From Lachnospiraceae bacterium (GTDB taxonomy: Bacteria > Bacillota > Clostridia > Lachnospirales > Lachnospiraceae), in assembly GCA_014239155.1 (NCBI GenBank), contig JAAZZQ010000060.1:186001-250000 (forward strand): a stretch of 64,000 nt of DNA, given 5' to 3'. The translations under genes and the position numbers were made by a program. Of this stretch, positions 10,870-19,291 are shown piece by piece. The notes under the pieces were generated by a model that was not told where the DNA came from, made no database searches, and worked only from the letters and a program-made list of their open reading frames with translations. Within the stretch, counting starts at the first letter, position 1. Every line of letters begins with the position of its first letter.

Positions 10870-11133
10870 ATTTTGAACAGAATTATGTTATTAAGATTGG
10901 TTATTTATATATTAAGTACAGAAAAGTAAGAACGATCTTGAAGCACAAGGGGTATCATTTATTATGGAGATTGTTCTGAAACTTTTTTGCACAGTGAATA
11001 TACAAGCATATTATTGGAATAACATTTTAAGGCAAGGCGGGGATATGCAATAGAACAATTATATATAAAAAATTTAACAATCAAAAAAGTTAGACACTTA
11101 GAGGACATTTCTATTCCACTGTCTGAAAATCAA

Positions 11134-12306
11134 ATGAAACATTTAATTCTGACAGGGAAAAATGGTAGTGGAAAAACGAGTGTAGTTGAGGCTCTAACAG
11201 AGTATCTAAATAATGTGTTTACGGACAAATATTTTAATGAAAGAGAGAGCTGGTTAAAAAAAGCGCAAAATGAGTTAGATACCGCTATCCAAATGGAAAA
11301 GAAGGAAGCTGAAATAGAAAAATTGCAAAATGAGATTTGTAATAGAGAAAAAGATTTTGCGCAAAGTAGAAGAGGGTTATCTGTTGAGTTCAATCAAAAT
11401 ACTACAGACATTATTATATTGAAAAATAAATACCATTATATTATCGCATATTACAAAGCGGATAGAATTTTTGAGGCAGAACAGCCAAAACATGTGGAAA
11501 AAGTGCAGTTAAGAGACGATTATACATTGACGGAATTTCCACGTAGAGAATTTGTAAAGTATTTATTAGATTTAAAGATGACAGAAGCATTAGCAAGAAA
11601 TAACAAAAAAACAGAGAAAGCAGATGAAATAAAAACGTGGTTTGAAGAACTTGAAAAACTGTTAAGAATGATATTTGCAGATGAGTCAGTGAAGTTAGAT
11701 TTTGACGAGGAGACTTTTCAATTTCATATTTTGCAGCAAGGAAAAGAACCGTTTGATTTTAATACTTTATCTGGTGGTTATCAGGCAGTGCTTGATATTG
11801 TATTAGACATTATGATGCGTATGCAGTATCATACACAGCGCTCGTTTGACTTTCATCTTACAGGAATTGTATTGATTGATGAGATTGAAACACATTTGCA
11901 TTTGGAATTACAGAAAAATATTTTGCCGTTTTTGACAAAATTTTTCCCCAATATACAATTTATTGTAACATCTCATTCTCCGTTTGTATTAAATAGTATA
12001 AAAAATGTTGTCATTTATGATTTGGAAAATAAAATTCTAGTAGAGCATGGACTGGATGATGTGCCATATGATGGTGTTGTGGAAGGGTATTTTAGAGTTG
12101 ATAAGTTATCTGATATATTAAATCAAAAGTTTACAAAATACAAATATCTAATAACAAAGAAAGCGTTGTCCGATGATGATTTGAGTGAAATTGCAGAATT
12201 AGAGTTGTATTTAGATGAAATACCAGACTATCTTGCAATTGATATTGCAACGGAATATCAAAGGTTGAAGCTGGAATTTATGAAGCGGGAGGATATAGAT
12301 GGTTAA
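11134..12306 (+). CDS. AAA/ABC-type ATPase (PtuA/OLD-like), start region damaged
   Basis: The protein has a Walker A motif (LTGKNGSGKTS), an LSGGYQ signature near residue 225, and Walker B with GIVLIDEIETHLH and SHSPF, as in AAA_15/AAA_21 and Septu PtuA-like ATPases. The track starts only nine residues before Walker A. The frame is open upstream to 11023 and encodes a normal first strand (EQLYIKNLTIKKVRHLEDISIPL), but has no ATG, GTG or TTG in frame. An ATG at 11045 reads ATG CAA TAG; adding one A would give MQIEQLYIKN, and GGCGGGG lies just upstream. So the native start seems lost by a one-base deletion or an ATG-to-ATA change, and the 390-residue version may be non-functional. It overlaps the next gene by 8 bases. 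Confidence 0.75.
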   Translation: MKHLILTGKNGSGKTSVVEALTEYLNNVFTDKYFNERESWLKKAQNELDTAIQMEKKEAEIEKLQNEICNREKDFAQSRRGLSVEFNQNTTDIIILKNKYHYIIAYYKADRIFEAEQPKHVEKVQLRDDYTLTEFPRREFVKYLLDLKMTEALARNNKKTEKADEIKTWFEELEKLLRMIFADESVKLDFDEETFQFHILQQGKEPFDFNTLSGGYQAVLDIVLDIMMRMQYHTQRSFDFHLTGIVLIDEIETHLHLELQKNILPFLTKFFPNIQFIVTSHSPFVLNSIKNVVIYDLENKILVEHGLDDVPYDGVVEGYFRVDKLSDILNQKFTKYKYLITKKALSDDDLSEIAELELYLDEIPDYLAIDIATEYQRLKLEFMKREDIDG

Positions 12307-12634
12307 AATAGTACGTTCTTTTCCAGCGCCAGAGTCATTGGTAGAAGAAGCAAAAAAAGTAAATGGAAGGGAATCGAACAAGGAAATATATAAAAGGACA
12401 GCATTATTGGTTACAGAAACATTTTCTCTGCAAAATACAGGAATGCGGACATATACCAGCGATGAACGACTGCGATTGCTTCAAAAGGAAATGAATATTT
12501 TATATAAACAACTTGAAAAATTACATAAAAATCCAAATTCTAAAATAACTATACGAACTATTTGCAGTCTATTAAAACGTGAGTCTGCATTTGCAGCATT
12601 TAAAAGATGTTATGTGCGAGAACATGTTCGCTGA
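12299..12634 (+). pseudogene. Probable HNH nuclease (PtuB/TIGR02646-like) lacking its catalytic core
   Basis: The 111-residue ORF begins with IVRSFPAPESLVEEAKKVNGRES, which fits the start of the HNH nucleases that pair with such ATPases (PAPxSL ... NG). Normally a KCxYCE and HNH core follows. Here the sequence passes directly to a segment resembling the family's C-terminus (TYTSDERLRLLQKEMNILYKQLEK ... SAFAAFKRCYV). No Cys pairs or HNH histidines are present. I infer an in-frame internal deletion of about 100 or more residues. The family comparison is from memory. A GGGAGG site lies about 5 bases before the ATG, and the gene overlaps the ATPase by 8 bases, as expected for a two-gene defence unit. 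Alternatively it is a genuinely small partner protein. Confidence 0.5.
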
Positions 12635-12805
12635 TAAAAGACAAAAGCAAAGACATTTATTTGTTTTATCCGCACACAGAAAACGAAATACGATATTCTT
12701 TGTGCAACTTTTCAGATTTACTCATTTATGGTATATTATAAAGGAATTATGAGTTTGTTTATTTGTTGAGTGTTGACTACAAAAGATTAAGGAAAACATT
12801 ATTTT

Positions 12806-13360
12806 ATGGAAGATACTATTATTGCTTTAATAGGATTTGCAGTAGTATGCTTGCCGCTTTTTATACTGCTGTATGCGGCAGTCGTCGTAGGAGCCCGGCA
12901 AAAAAGATATATGGCAGAACAGAGGCAGACGAACGCAGATAAGAAACGGATGCACTATTTCATGCAGATTGTAATGAAAGAATTTTATGATAGATATACC
13001 TATGTGGCAGGAGACTATTGTATTCCCGTGAGCCGGTATAATAGAAAATTTTTCACGTATATTGTGTGTTTTAATGAGAAAGAAATGGTAGTTGTTTCAT
13101 ATAAAGTGCAGGATGGGACAATTATCTGTAAAAATGTACTGCCGATTGACAAAAGTTGTATAAAAATGAAGTACAAAGTCGTTAACGGAATGGTGAAACT
13201 GACCTTCAAACTGGGAACAACAAAAATGTGTGTGAATGTCAGCCCTGTTGTGGAATCAACAGGTGAGGGGGATGCGGCACCCCTTGGGATCTATCAGGAA
13301 AATGAGGTGGATTTGTTAATCCAATATTTACTAAACGGTGCATTAGGAGACTCCGAATGA
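12806..13360 (+). CDS. Membrane-anchored protein of unknown function
   Basis: The 184-residue protein has one N-terminal hydrophobic segment (IIALIGFAVVCLPLFILLYAAVVV), then a short basic stretch and a mainly beta-rich soluble part with no motif I recognise. The basic residues right after the segment suggest the soluble domain is cytoplasmic. Its stop overlaps the next gene's start in an ATGA, so the two are translationally coupled. Base composition is more balanced than in the flanking defence genes, suggesting ordinary chromosomal genes caught inside the island. Confidence 0.7.
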   Translation: MEDTIIALIGFAVVCLPLFILLYAAVVVGARQKRYMAEQRQTNADKKRMHYFMQIVMKEFYDRYTYVAGDYCIPVSRYNRKFFTYIVCFNEKEMVVVSYKVQDGTIICKNVLPIDKSCIKMKYKVVNGMVKLTFKLGTTKMCVNVSPVVESTGEGDAAPLGIYQENEVDLLIQYLLNGALGDSE

Positions 13361-14244
13361 AAAGGACAGGATGGATATTAAAGAGAATATTGACTATGAT
13401 AGCGATAACTACAGGAGTCAGCATTCTGTTTTTGGAATTGTTGCTTTGCGGTGCAGGGGAGTGGAAAATGCGGTTTGCGGTATTCCGTGAGCCTGTGGGC
13501 ATATTCTCAACGTCGTGCGATATGGCACAGCTTAAGGAGCTTGATGTTGTCAGTGGTACGGTTTCTGTGTTGTATGGCAGCTATTCATATCAGGGCATCA
13601 GCGATTCTGATGTATTGTATCATTATGTTCTTCCAATCAAAAACGACAACATGGTTTATTATATAGGAATCAAGGAGACAAAAGGGAGGGAGAAATTATT
13701 CCGCCAGTTATCCGAAAGAACAAATTTTGATGTGAGGATGACACGTATCATAATGGGAAATCCATATGAGATAATAGAAAACGAAAAGGCAGAAGAAGCG
13801 AGTAAAGACAGGAAACCGTTCCATGTAGAAGGCTGCCTGCGAAGAATGAATGACTGGCAGTATAATAATTACCTGAATTGGCTTGAGAAAGCGGGCTATT
13901 ACGGACAGACGCAACAGGGTCAGATTCTGCCTTTTTATATAGATGAAATAAATATAGACGAAAAGAAAGCGGACTGTATCACGGGTTTGGCAGCAACAGT
14001 GGCAGGGTGTTTTCTCATTATGGGCAGCGTGGCAGTGATTATCAGATGGAGAATACGGCGCCGCACCCAGACGCATGTAACTATTAATGGAAGGGTATAC
14101 GCCAAAGGAGAGCTGCAAAGCGTAGATCGCCTGGTAAATGATATTGAACTAATGCAGGCTGTACAGAGACTGAGTAGTATTACAGGTCTTAGTATGACTG
14201 AGGCTGAGAAAATTGTCAGGAAATGGGAAAGATATTATTTTTAA
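13357..14244 (+). CDS. Two-span membrane protein of unknown function
   Basis: The 295-residue protein starts in the ATGA overlap with the previous gene. It has a hydrophobic segment near residues 10-30, an approximately 180-residue probably extracytoplasmic part (containing VLPIKNDNMVYYIGIKE), and a second segment near 207-228 (GLAATVAGCFLIMGSVAVII). A basic stretch (RWRIRRRTQTH) and a short cytoplasmic tail follow. I do not recognise the family. The two coupled genes probably act together at the membrane, with no visible link to BREX. Confidence 0.7.
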   Translation: MKRTGWILKRILTMIAITTGVSILFLELLLCGAGEWKMRFAVFREPVGIFSTSCDMAQLKELDVVSGTVSVLYGSYSYQGISDSDVLYHYVLPIKNDNMVYYIGIKETKGREKLFRQLSERTNFDVRMTRIIMGNPYEIIENEKAEEASKDRKPFHVEGCLRRMNDWQYNNYLNWLEKAGYYGQTQQGQILPFYIDEINIDEKKADCITGLAATVAGCFLIMGSVAVIIRWRIRRRTQTHVTINGRVYAKGELQSVDRLVNDIELMQAVQRLSSITGLSMTEAEKIVRKWERYYF

Positions 14245-14264
14245 GCATGTATGGGGTATAATGG

Positions 14265-14357
14265 ATGAAAATTGACAGACAAAGGGCATCAAGTGCTTTT
14301 CAGGAATATACAAATAAATATGATGTAACGGATGAAGAAATAAAGTTAAAGCTATAA
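14265..14357 (+). pseudogene. N-terminal remnant of an HD-domain hydrolase
   Basis: An ORF of only 30 codons, MKIDRQRASSAFQEYTNKYD..., ends in TAA. The segment looks like the extreme N-terminus of HD-family phosphohydrolases (KIDRxxAxxAFxxYxxxYDxxDxKIxLKI, normally followed by HTYRV). The histidine-containing part is absent, and downstream sequence is non-coding. I infer a gene truncated by deletion, its right part lost where the carbamoyltransferase remnant now begins. The match is from memory. Confidence 0.45.
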
Positions 14358-14596
14358 ACGAGCAAATTTAAAATTTTACTAAAGTTATTCCAAATTTTGG
14401 TGGCGTAGTTTTTTTGTGCAATTTTTTATAGTTGCTCCTTTATAGTTTGTAAATTATAAAAATTATGATTTGTAGAATACGAATTGCGCTGTAAATTGGT
14501 TTCATATTTAAGGGGACTGTAGGGAAATAACTTATACATCTTATCCTGTGCAATCTGTACAAATTATTTTTCTATAATTTTTTAGGGGGATTTGAC

Positions 14597-14979
14597 ATGA
14601 AGGATTTAACTCGATTAACAAATTTGCAGTCAAAGGAAGTATACGAAATATTTAATATTGCGGATGAAATCTGTGAAGGAAAATATAAAGATTTGTCAGA
14701 ACATGGGTAACCTTTGAAAAGGGAATAGCATTGCTTGGCGGTCAAGCAATATTATTTTCCAATGATGCGCTGGATAAAAAAGAAGATTTAAGGGATGTAT
14801 GTGGTTATTTGGATAATTGGACTGACGTTGTGATTGTGTGGCACAGAGACATACAATTAATTGAAAGAATTGCTCAGCATTCAAAAGTTGCTGTTATCAA
14901 TGCGATGACTGACAGTAATCATCCTTGTGAGATTTTGTTGAAAATTTTTAGATATCTTAAAAGAGAGGAAATGCTATGA
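14597..14979 (+). pseudogene. Broken ornithine/aspartate-type carbamoyltransferase gene
   Basis: The first part, MKDLTRLTNLQSKEVYEIFNIADEICEGKYKD, ends at TAA 14708. From 14707 another frame continues with VTFEKGIALLGGQAILF, DALDKKEDLRDVCGYLDNW, VIVWHRDIQLIERIAQHS and NAMTDSNHPCEIL. These are the ordered parts of a carbamoyltransferase. The carbamoyl-phosphate motif (SxRTR) that should lie between the parts is deleted, with a frame change. After HPCEIL the sequence switches to LKIFRYLKREEML and stops in an ATGA overlap with pglZ, so over half of the enzyme is missing and the tail probably belongs to another gene. It cannot encode an active enzyme. Confidence 0.8.
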
Positions 14980-17495
14980 CTGAATTAAATCGAAAACAGA
15001 TAGTAGACAGACTAAATGCAGAGTTTACAGGAGAAATGAGAAAACTGGTTTTTTGGTATGATGACAATGCTGAGTTTATTGAGGATATTGAATCTATGGA
15101 ACTTGAGAATGCAAAAATATATTGTTTAGAGCCAGACAATCAGTTTTATACCAAATATTTTTTGGAGAAAGTTGATGTAAAAACAAATTATTTGATTTAT
15201 GCTCCGTTTCCAAAGCCAGCGATAAAGGACAACCATTTGGAAGATACAATGTTGTATTCCAAAAGATTTTTTGCAGACAGGGCATCATTGTTATGCGCTG
15301 ATTTGGGCATTGAAGAGAAGTATAAGCCAATAGTGGAAAAGTATATTAAATTTTTTGCCAATAAGGACAGAACACAGCGCTTTTATGATTTGGAAATAGA
15401 AAACTTTAATGAGGAAAATATTTTGGTTGGGCTGTTGAGTGTTCTATGTAAGACAAGAATCTGCTCCTTTGAGGAAGTTTTGCGAATCGTTATTTTGGAG
15501 AAACATATTGAAGAAAATAAGTATTTAATGGAAATGAAGAAGTATGAACTTCTTGAAACATTTTGGAGGTTTTGTGAACAACAGTTTGGATATGTTGATG
15601 CAAAGCCGACATTAGAAAGACTGGTACAAACCTTATTTGTGACATATACAGCCCGGTATATTCAAGGGGAAGCTCCAAAAGCGTGGCGAAATTTGATTTC
15701 TATGAAGCAGGGAAATATTGTTGCATTTCTGGATAATTTGATGAACAATATGCTTTACAGAGAGGGTTATGAACGATTGTCTATTGATGTGGCTTGCAGA
15801 TTAAAGGTAGCGGAGAATTTGGCAAAATACGAGCCAGATGAGATTGTACATTGTGATACTTTTTCGTATTTTGATGAGACGATTTTAAGATGGATGGTAA
15901 ATCGGCTAATATCAGAAGATATTGGAGCAAAGCTTGATGAGATAGGATTCTGCCAGCTCTGTGATATGCGTTCCAAGATGCATTTTGGAGCGAAGCACAA
16001 AGATGCGTATGCAATGTTAAAAAATGCCTATGTTATTGTAAAGGCTGCAAACGATAGCAGCAATGTTGGTATAAAGACCGTTGTGGAGAAATATCAGCAG
16101 GAGGATTATCTGATAGATTTTGCTTATCGAAAATTTTATTATTATTATGACCAGATGAAGGATATTGGACTTTATGAGCAGCTTCAAACACTTATTGAAC
16201 ATATATACACAAATGAATACTTAAACAATTTGCTTCCAAGATGGAATCAGGCGTTATTAAAAGAAGAGGGGCTTTTTATTCTGCCGCTCCAAAGAAATTT
16301 TTATAATCGCTTTGTGGGTCAGACAAAAGAGAAAACAGTTGTTCTTATCTCTGATGCAATGCGTTATGAGGTTGGATGGGAGTTGTTTCAGAGGTTGAAA
16401 GAAGATCTGAGATGTACTGTGAAATTGTCAGCAATGATGGGGGTATTGCCATCTTATACAAGGCTTGGAATGGCAGCTTTATTACCGCATAAGTCTCTGG
16501 TGATGAAAGATGACTATGAGGTTTATGCAGATGATGTGTTATGCAATAACTTAGCAGGACGGCAGATGGTGTTGCAAAAGCATTGTAAGGATTCTGTATG
16601 TGTGCAATTTGACGATATTAAGAAGTTAAAGATTGCAGCGCTTAGAGAGATATTTACAGGCAAGCAAGTTGTATATATTTACCATAATCAGATAGATGCC
16701 AGAGGAGATAAAGCAAATACAGAAGATGAGGTATTTCATGCCTGTGAAGATGCCATCTGTGAAGTGATGGAGCTGATACATAGAATTTCTACAAATGCAA
16801 ACACCTATCGTTTTCTTGTGACAGCAGATCATGGTTTTCTGTACAAGAGAGATAAACTTGATGAGAGTGACAAAATTGAAGGTGTAAATAGCAAGGGGGA
16901 AAAAATCAAACCTTGGATAAATCGCCGCTTTATTATCTCCAAAGAAACAATCAAAGATAATGGAGTGGAGAATATTAGTTTGGAAACTGTTCTTGGATAT
17001 AAGGAAGATAAGGTGGTAACAGTTCCTGTCAGCAGCAATGTGTTCAAGGTCGCAGGAGGCGGGCAAAACTATGTACATGGAGGCTCTTCTCCACAGGAAA
17101 TGATTGTGCCTGTGCTGGATGTGAAGATGGAGCGCGGTCATATAGAAAAAACACCCGTGCGAATCAGCCTTGTAAGTATTATACAAAAAATTACAAATTT
17201 GGTTATGAGTTTGGATTTTATTCAAGTTGAACCTGTGAGTGATACAGCAAAGGAGATGGCTTATCGAATGGTATTTCTGTCCGAGGAAGGTGAGCGCATT
17301 TCTAATGAAAATATTTATTTGGCGGACAGTCGGGAATTGGATTCTGCCAGAAGAATGTTTCGTGTGCGATTTCATTTTAAAAATCAGAAGTACGATAGAA
17401 GTAAGCAATATTATTTGGTGGTGACAGATGATAAAACGGGAATAGAGCAGTTTAGACATCCTGTGGTTGTTGATATTACATCTATGGAAAATTAG
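14976..17495 (+). CDS. pglZ: BREX alkaline-phosphatase-type protein PglZ
   Basis: The 839-residue protein has the PglZ domain in its second half: KTVVLISDAMRYEVGWELFQRL near residue 450, SAMMGVLPSYTRLGMAALLPH, and a late metal-site segment RFLVTADHGFLYKRD. These are alkaline-phosphatase-superfamily features seen in type A PglZ of BREX-1. PglZ is essential for BREX function; its reaction is not fully defined, though phosphodiesterase activity is reported for family members. The start is supported by GAGAGGAA a few bases upstream. The ATGA overlap with the broken gene before it shows that pglZ was once coupled to a different upstream gene. No brxL follows. Confidence 0.92.
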   Translation: MTELNRKQIVDRLNAEFTGEMRKLVFWYDDNAEFIEDIESMELENAKIYCLEPDNQFYTKYFLEKVDVKTNYLIYAPFPKPAIKDNHLEDTMLYSKRFFADRASLLCADLGIEEKYKPIVEKYIKFFANKDRTQRFYDLEIENFNEENILVGLLSVLCKTRICSFEEVLRIVILEKHIEENKYLMEMKKYELLETFWRFCEQQFGYVDAKPTLERLVQTLFVTYTARYIQGEAPKAWRNLISMKQGNIVAFLDNLMNNMLYREGYERLSIDVACRLKVAENLAKYEPDEIVHCDTFSYFDETILRWMVNRLISEDIGAKLDEIGFCQLCDMRSKMHFGAKHKDAYAMLKNAYVIVKAANDSSNVGIKTVVEKYQQEDYLIDFAYRKFYYYYDQMKDIGLYEQLQTLIEHIYTNEYLNNLLPRWNQALLKEEGLFILPLQRNFYNRFVGQTKEKTVVLISDAMRYEVGWELFQRLKEDLRCTVKLSAMMGVLPSYTRLGMAALLPHKSLVMKDDYEVYADDVLCNNLAGRQMVLQKHCKDSVCVQFDDIKKLKIAALREIFTGKQVVYIYHNQIDARGDKANTEDEVFHACEDAICEVMELIHRISTNANTYRFLVTADHGFLYKRDKLDESDKIEGVNSKGEKIKPWINRRFIISKETIKDNGVENISLETVLGYKEDKVVTVPVSSNVFKVAGGGQNYVHGGSSPQEMIVPVLDVKMERGHIEKTPVRISLVSIIQKITNLVMSLDFIQVEPVSDTAKEMAYRMVFLSEEGERISNENIYLADSRELDSARRMFRVRFHFKNQKYDRSKQYYLVVTDDKTGIEQFRHPVVVDITSMEN

Positions 17496-17505
17496 GGATT
17501 GAAAA

Positions 17506-17551
17506 TAAAAACAGCATTGAAAATTGTTTTACAGTTTTCAATGCTGTTTTT
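17506..17551 (+). terminator. Rho-independent terminator after pglZ
   Basis: The inverted repeat AAAACAGCATTGAAAA ... TTTTCAATGCTGTTTT follows pglZ by about a dozen bases. It is flanked by A and T runs, so it could work in both directions, separating the BREX operon from the oppositely oriented tRNA gene. Confidence 0.85.
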
Positions 17552-17554
17552 GTA

Positions 17555-17637
17555 TGCCGGTGGCCGGACTTGAACCGGCACGAGGTTGCCCCCGGCAGAT
17601 TTTGAGTCTGCTGCGTCTGCCATTCCGCCACACCGGC
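17555..17637 (-). tRNA. tRNA-Leu (anticodon CAA)
   Basis: The reverse strand reads GCCGGTGTGGCGGAATGG..., with a 7-bp acceptor stem (GCCGGTG/CACCGGC), discriminator A, anticodon stem-loop GCAGA-CTCAAAA-TCTGC (anticodon CAA), a long variable arm (class II) and the T arm GCCGGTTCAAGTCCGGC. CCA is not encoded. Its 3' end faces the BREX island, the usual arrangement where an element has integrated at a tRNA 3' end. Confidence 0.95.
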
Positions 17638-17744
17638 GTTTTCAATAATATATCATAACGACAAAAAATATAATATCATAATTTGGCGGAATAGGCAAGT
17701 AAAAAATGAAAAAAATTTAAAATTTTTTGTTAAAGTTCAGCTCA

Positions 17745-17833
17745 GGATTTTGCATTTGCTGCAAAGTCCGTGAAACAGTGTTGTGGTTGAGAAGCATCAA
17801 GCCACCACGAAGTGGTTTTGCATAGCTTGATGC
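17745..17833. repeat. Intergenic double-hairpin repeat, copy A
   Basis: A 10-bp palindrome, GGATTTTGCA...TGCAAAGTCC (17745-17769), is followed by a second hairpin, GCATCAAGC...GCTTGATGC (17794-17833), that encloses a smaller one (ACCAC-GAA-GTGGT). Related sequence lies at 63656-63755, and the word GGACTTTGCA also occurs at 18954-18963. It looks like a dispersed, MITE-like or REP-like intergenic element. Confidence 0.5.
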
Positions 17834-17854
17834 ATGTAACAGGAAGCCGAAGGC

Positions 17855-18619
17855 TTATAAATCAGCACCGTGGTCAATAACGATAATTTGCCCTGTAATG
17901 GCAGAGGATTCATCACCTGCTAGGAACAAGATTGCATTGGCAACTTCCTCAGGCATACAAACAGGCAGAGACAAATCAGCATGTTTTGCCATTGCGCCCA
18001 TCATATCTGGGTCAAGGTTTTCTTTCTTCATGCCCATTGTCATTGGTGTCACAACACTTCCGGGACAAAGAGCATTACAGCGCACATTAACATTGGCACA
18101 GCGCATCGCAATATTTTTTGTCATGCCAATGACTGCGGCCTTACTTGCCACATAAGCGACACCGCCGCCGCCTGTATAGCCTGCAACGCTGGAAACATTT
18201 ACAATAGAGCCAGCTTTTTTCTCAACCATAATCTTTGCCGCCTCTCTTGTCATGTAAAGCGTTCCTTTTGTATTGATATCGATCAGTGTGTCAATTGTCT
18301 GGTCAGTTACTTTTTCAATCGCTTCAATACCGCTGTCAACAACACCAGCATTATTAACTAAAATATCAATCGTGCCAAAAGTTTCCAATGTTTTAGCAAT
18401 GACTGCGCTGCATTGCGCCTTGTCAGAGATATCGCAAGGAACAGCCAGCGCCTCTCCGCCAGCAGCTTTAATTTTATTAGCTACTGCCTCAAGCTGTTCT
18501 ACGCGTCGTGCAGAGATAACAACCTTCGCGCCTTCCTTTGCAAAAAGTTCTGCTGCGCAGGCTCCAATGCCAGAGTTCCCTCCTGTTATTACAGCAACTT
18601 TTCCGTCTAATCTTCCCAT
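17855..18619 (-). CDS. Short-chain dehydrogenase/reductase, FabG-like
   Basis: The 254-residue protein is a classical SDR. It has the NAD(P)-binding TGGNSGIG near residue 12, NNAG near residue 89, a catalytic Ser in VNVSSVAG and the YxxxK motif YVASK. Residue spacing matches FabG/hydroxysteroid-dehydrogenase-type enzymes that reduce or oxidise carbonyl/alcohol groups; the substrate cannot be told. The start has AGGAGG at good distance (reverse strand). It stands alone between the tRNA gene and the recombinase switch and seems to be an ordinary chromosomal gene. Confidence 0.88.
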   Translation of the reverse strand: MGRLDGKVAVITGGNSGIGACAAELFAKEGAKVVISARRVEQLEAVANKIKAAGGEALAVPCDISDKAQCSAVIAKTLETFGTIDILVNNAGVVDSGIEAIEKVTDQTIDTLIDINTKGTLYMTREAAKIMVEKKAGSIVNVSSVAGYTGGGGVAYVASKAAVIGMTKNIAMRCANVNVRCNALCPGSVVTPMTMGMKKENLDPDMMGAMAKHADLSLPVCMPEEVANAILFLAGDESSAITGQIIVIDHGADL

Positions 18620-19180
18620 GTTTTTCCTCCTTGTTTTTCATAGTGCTTCTTGAATCTTTTTTGAATCTGCCTTTATATCAAATTTCTTTCATATACACAG
18701 ACGAAATCAATATATGCGCTACAAACGCCTTATAAATTTGTGTATTAAAAAATCTTGCAAAATTAGATACAAAAAGATTTTGAGAGCTTACGAATCGGTT
18801 ATTCGTTTTGGTGATACAGTTTCGTTATTGTTTTTCCTGTGCTGCCAAAAAGGTATTACAGATAGTTTGATTATACCACAAGTATATGGAAAATAAAAAC
18901 AAATTTTGTTGCTTTTCGCAGGCTAGGAATGCGTATTGGCAACAGTTCAGACAGGACTTTGCACTGTGCTGTCAAGTTGGTAAGAAAATATCCATATAGC
19001 AAGTAAAAATCCGTGAGAACATAATTGAGAAGTGAGGGCGATAAATATCACTACAATAAAAAAGTCAGAATATTACCAAGTTAATAAAGTAAAAATGAAA
19101 TATATTACAAAGCGTAAAGAGTAGTATTCTATATTCGTAGAAAATTTGGAAGAATTTGGAATGGACTAAGTCTGTGTATT
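18620..19180. other. Intergenic region, no gene seen
   Basis: This stretch of about 560 bases lies between the SDR start and the left inverted repeat of the recombinase segment. It should hold the SDR promoter (reverse strand), but I see no convincing -35/-10 pair. A short copy of the GGACTTTGCA repeat word is at 18954-18963. The small forward ORFs in the track here show no protein-like character. Confidence 0.5.
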
Positions 19181-19218
19181 TGGTTGCCTTTTTGTCCTTA
19201 TTTATTTAAAATAAGGAC
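19181..19218 (+). repeat. Left inverted repeat of recombinase segment 1
   Basis: The reverse complement of this 38-mer matches 20227-20264 at 33 of 38 positions, including GTC[C/T]TTATTTTAAATAAATAAGGA and GCAACCA. The centre is itself a dyad: at this left copy, 15-bp perfect arms (TTTTTGTCCTTATTT/AAATAAGGACAAAAA, 19189-19223) surround a 5-base centre. That is the architecture of a tyrosine-recombinase core site. Opposite orientation of the two copies predicts inversion rather than excision. Confidence 0.75.
19184..19212 (+). promoter_or_regulatory. Promoter-like sequence in left repeat, reading inward
   Basis: TTGCCT, a 17-base spacer and TAAAAT lie inside the inverted repeat and point into the segment. 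The matches to consensus are only moderate (4/6 and 5/6). The equivalent in the right repeat is weaker at -35. Confidence 0.35.
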
Positions 19219-19291
19219 AAAAAATAATTTGCCAACAATAATAAAATTATCACAAAAAGAGAGATGTGTATAGATCTAAATTAAAAAAGTT

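Noticed and set aside
16626-17459. 277-residue reverse-strand ORF opposite pglZ
   Set aside because: It lies wholly inside the well-supported pglZ gene, has no protein-like motif or ribosome site, and is rich in Cys/His/Ile as expected for a shadow frame.
17898-18735. Forward-strand ORFs over the SDR gene and its upstream region
   Set aside because: They mirror the SDR coding sequence and lack start signals; the SDR frame has all family motifs.
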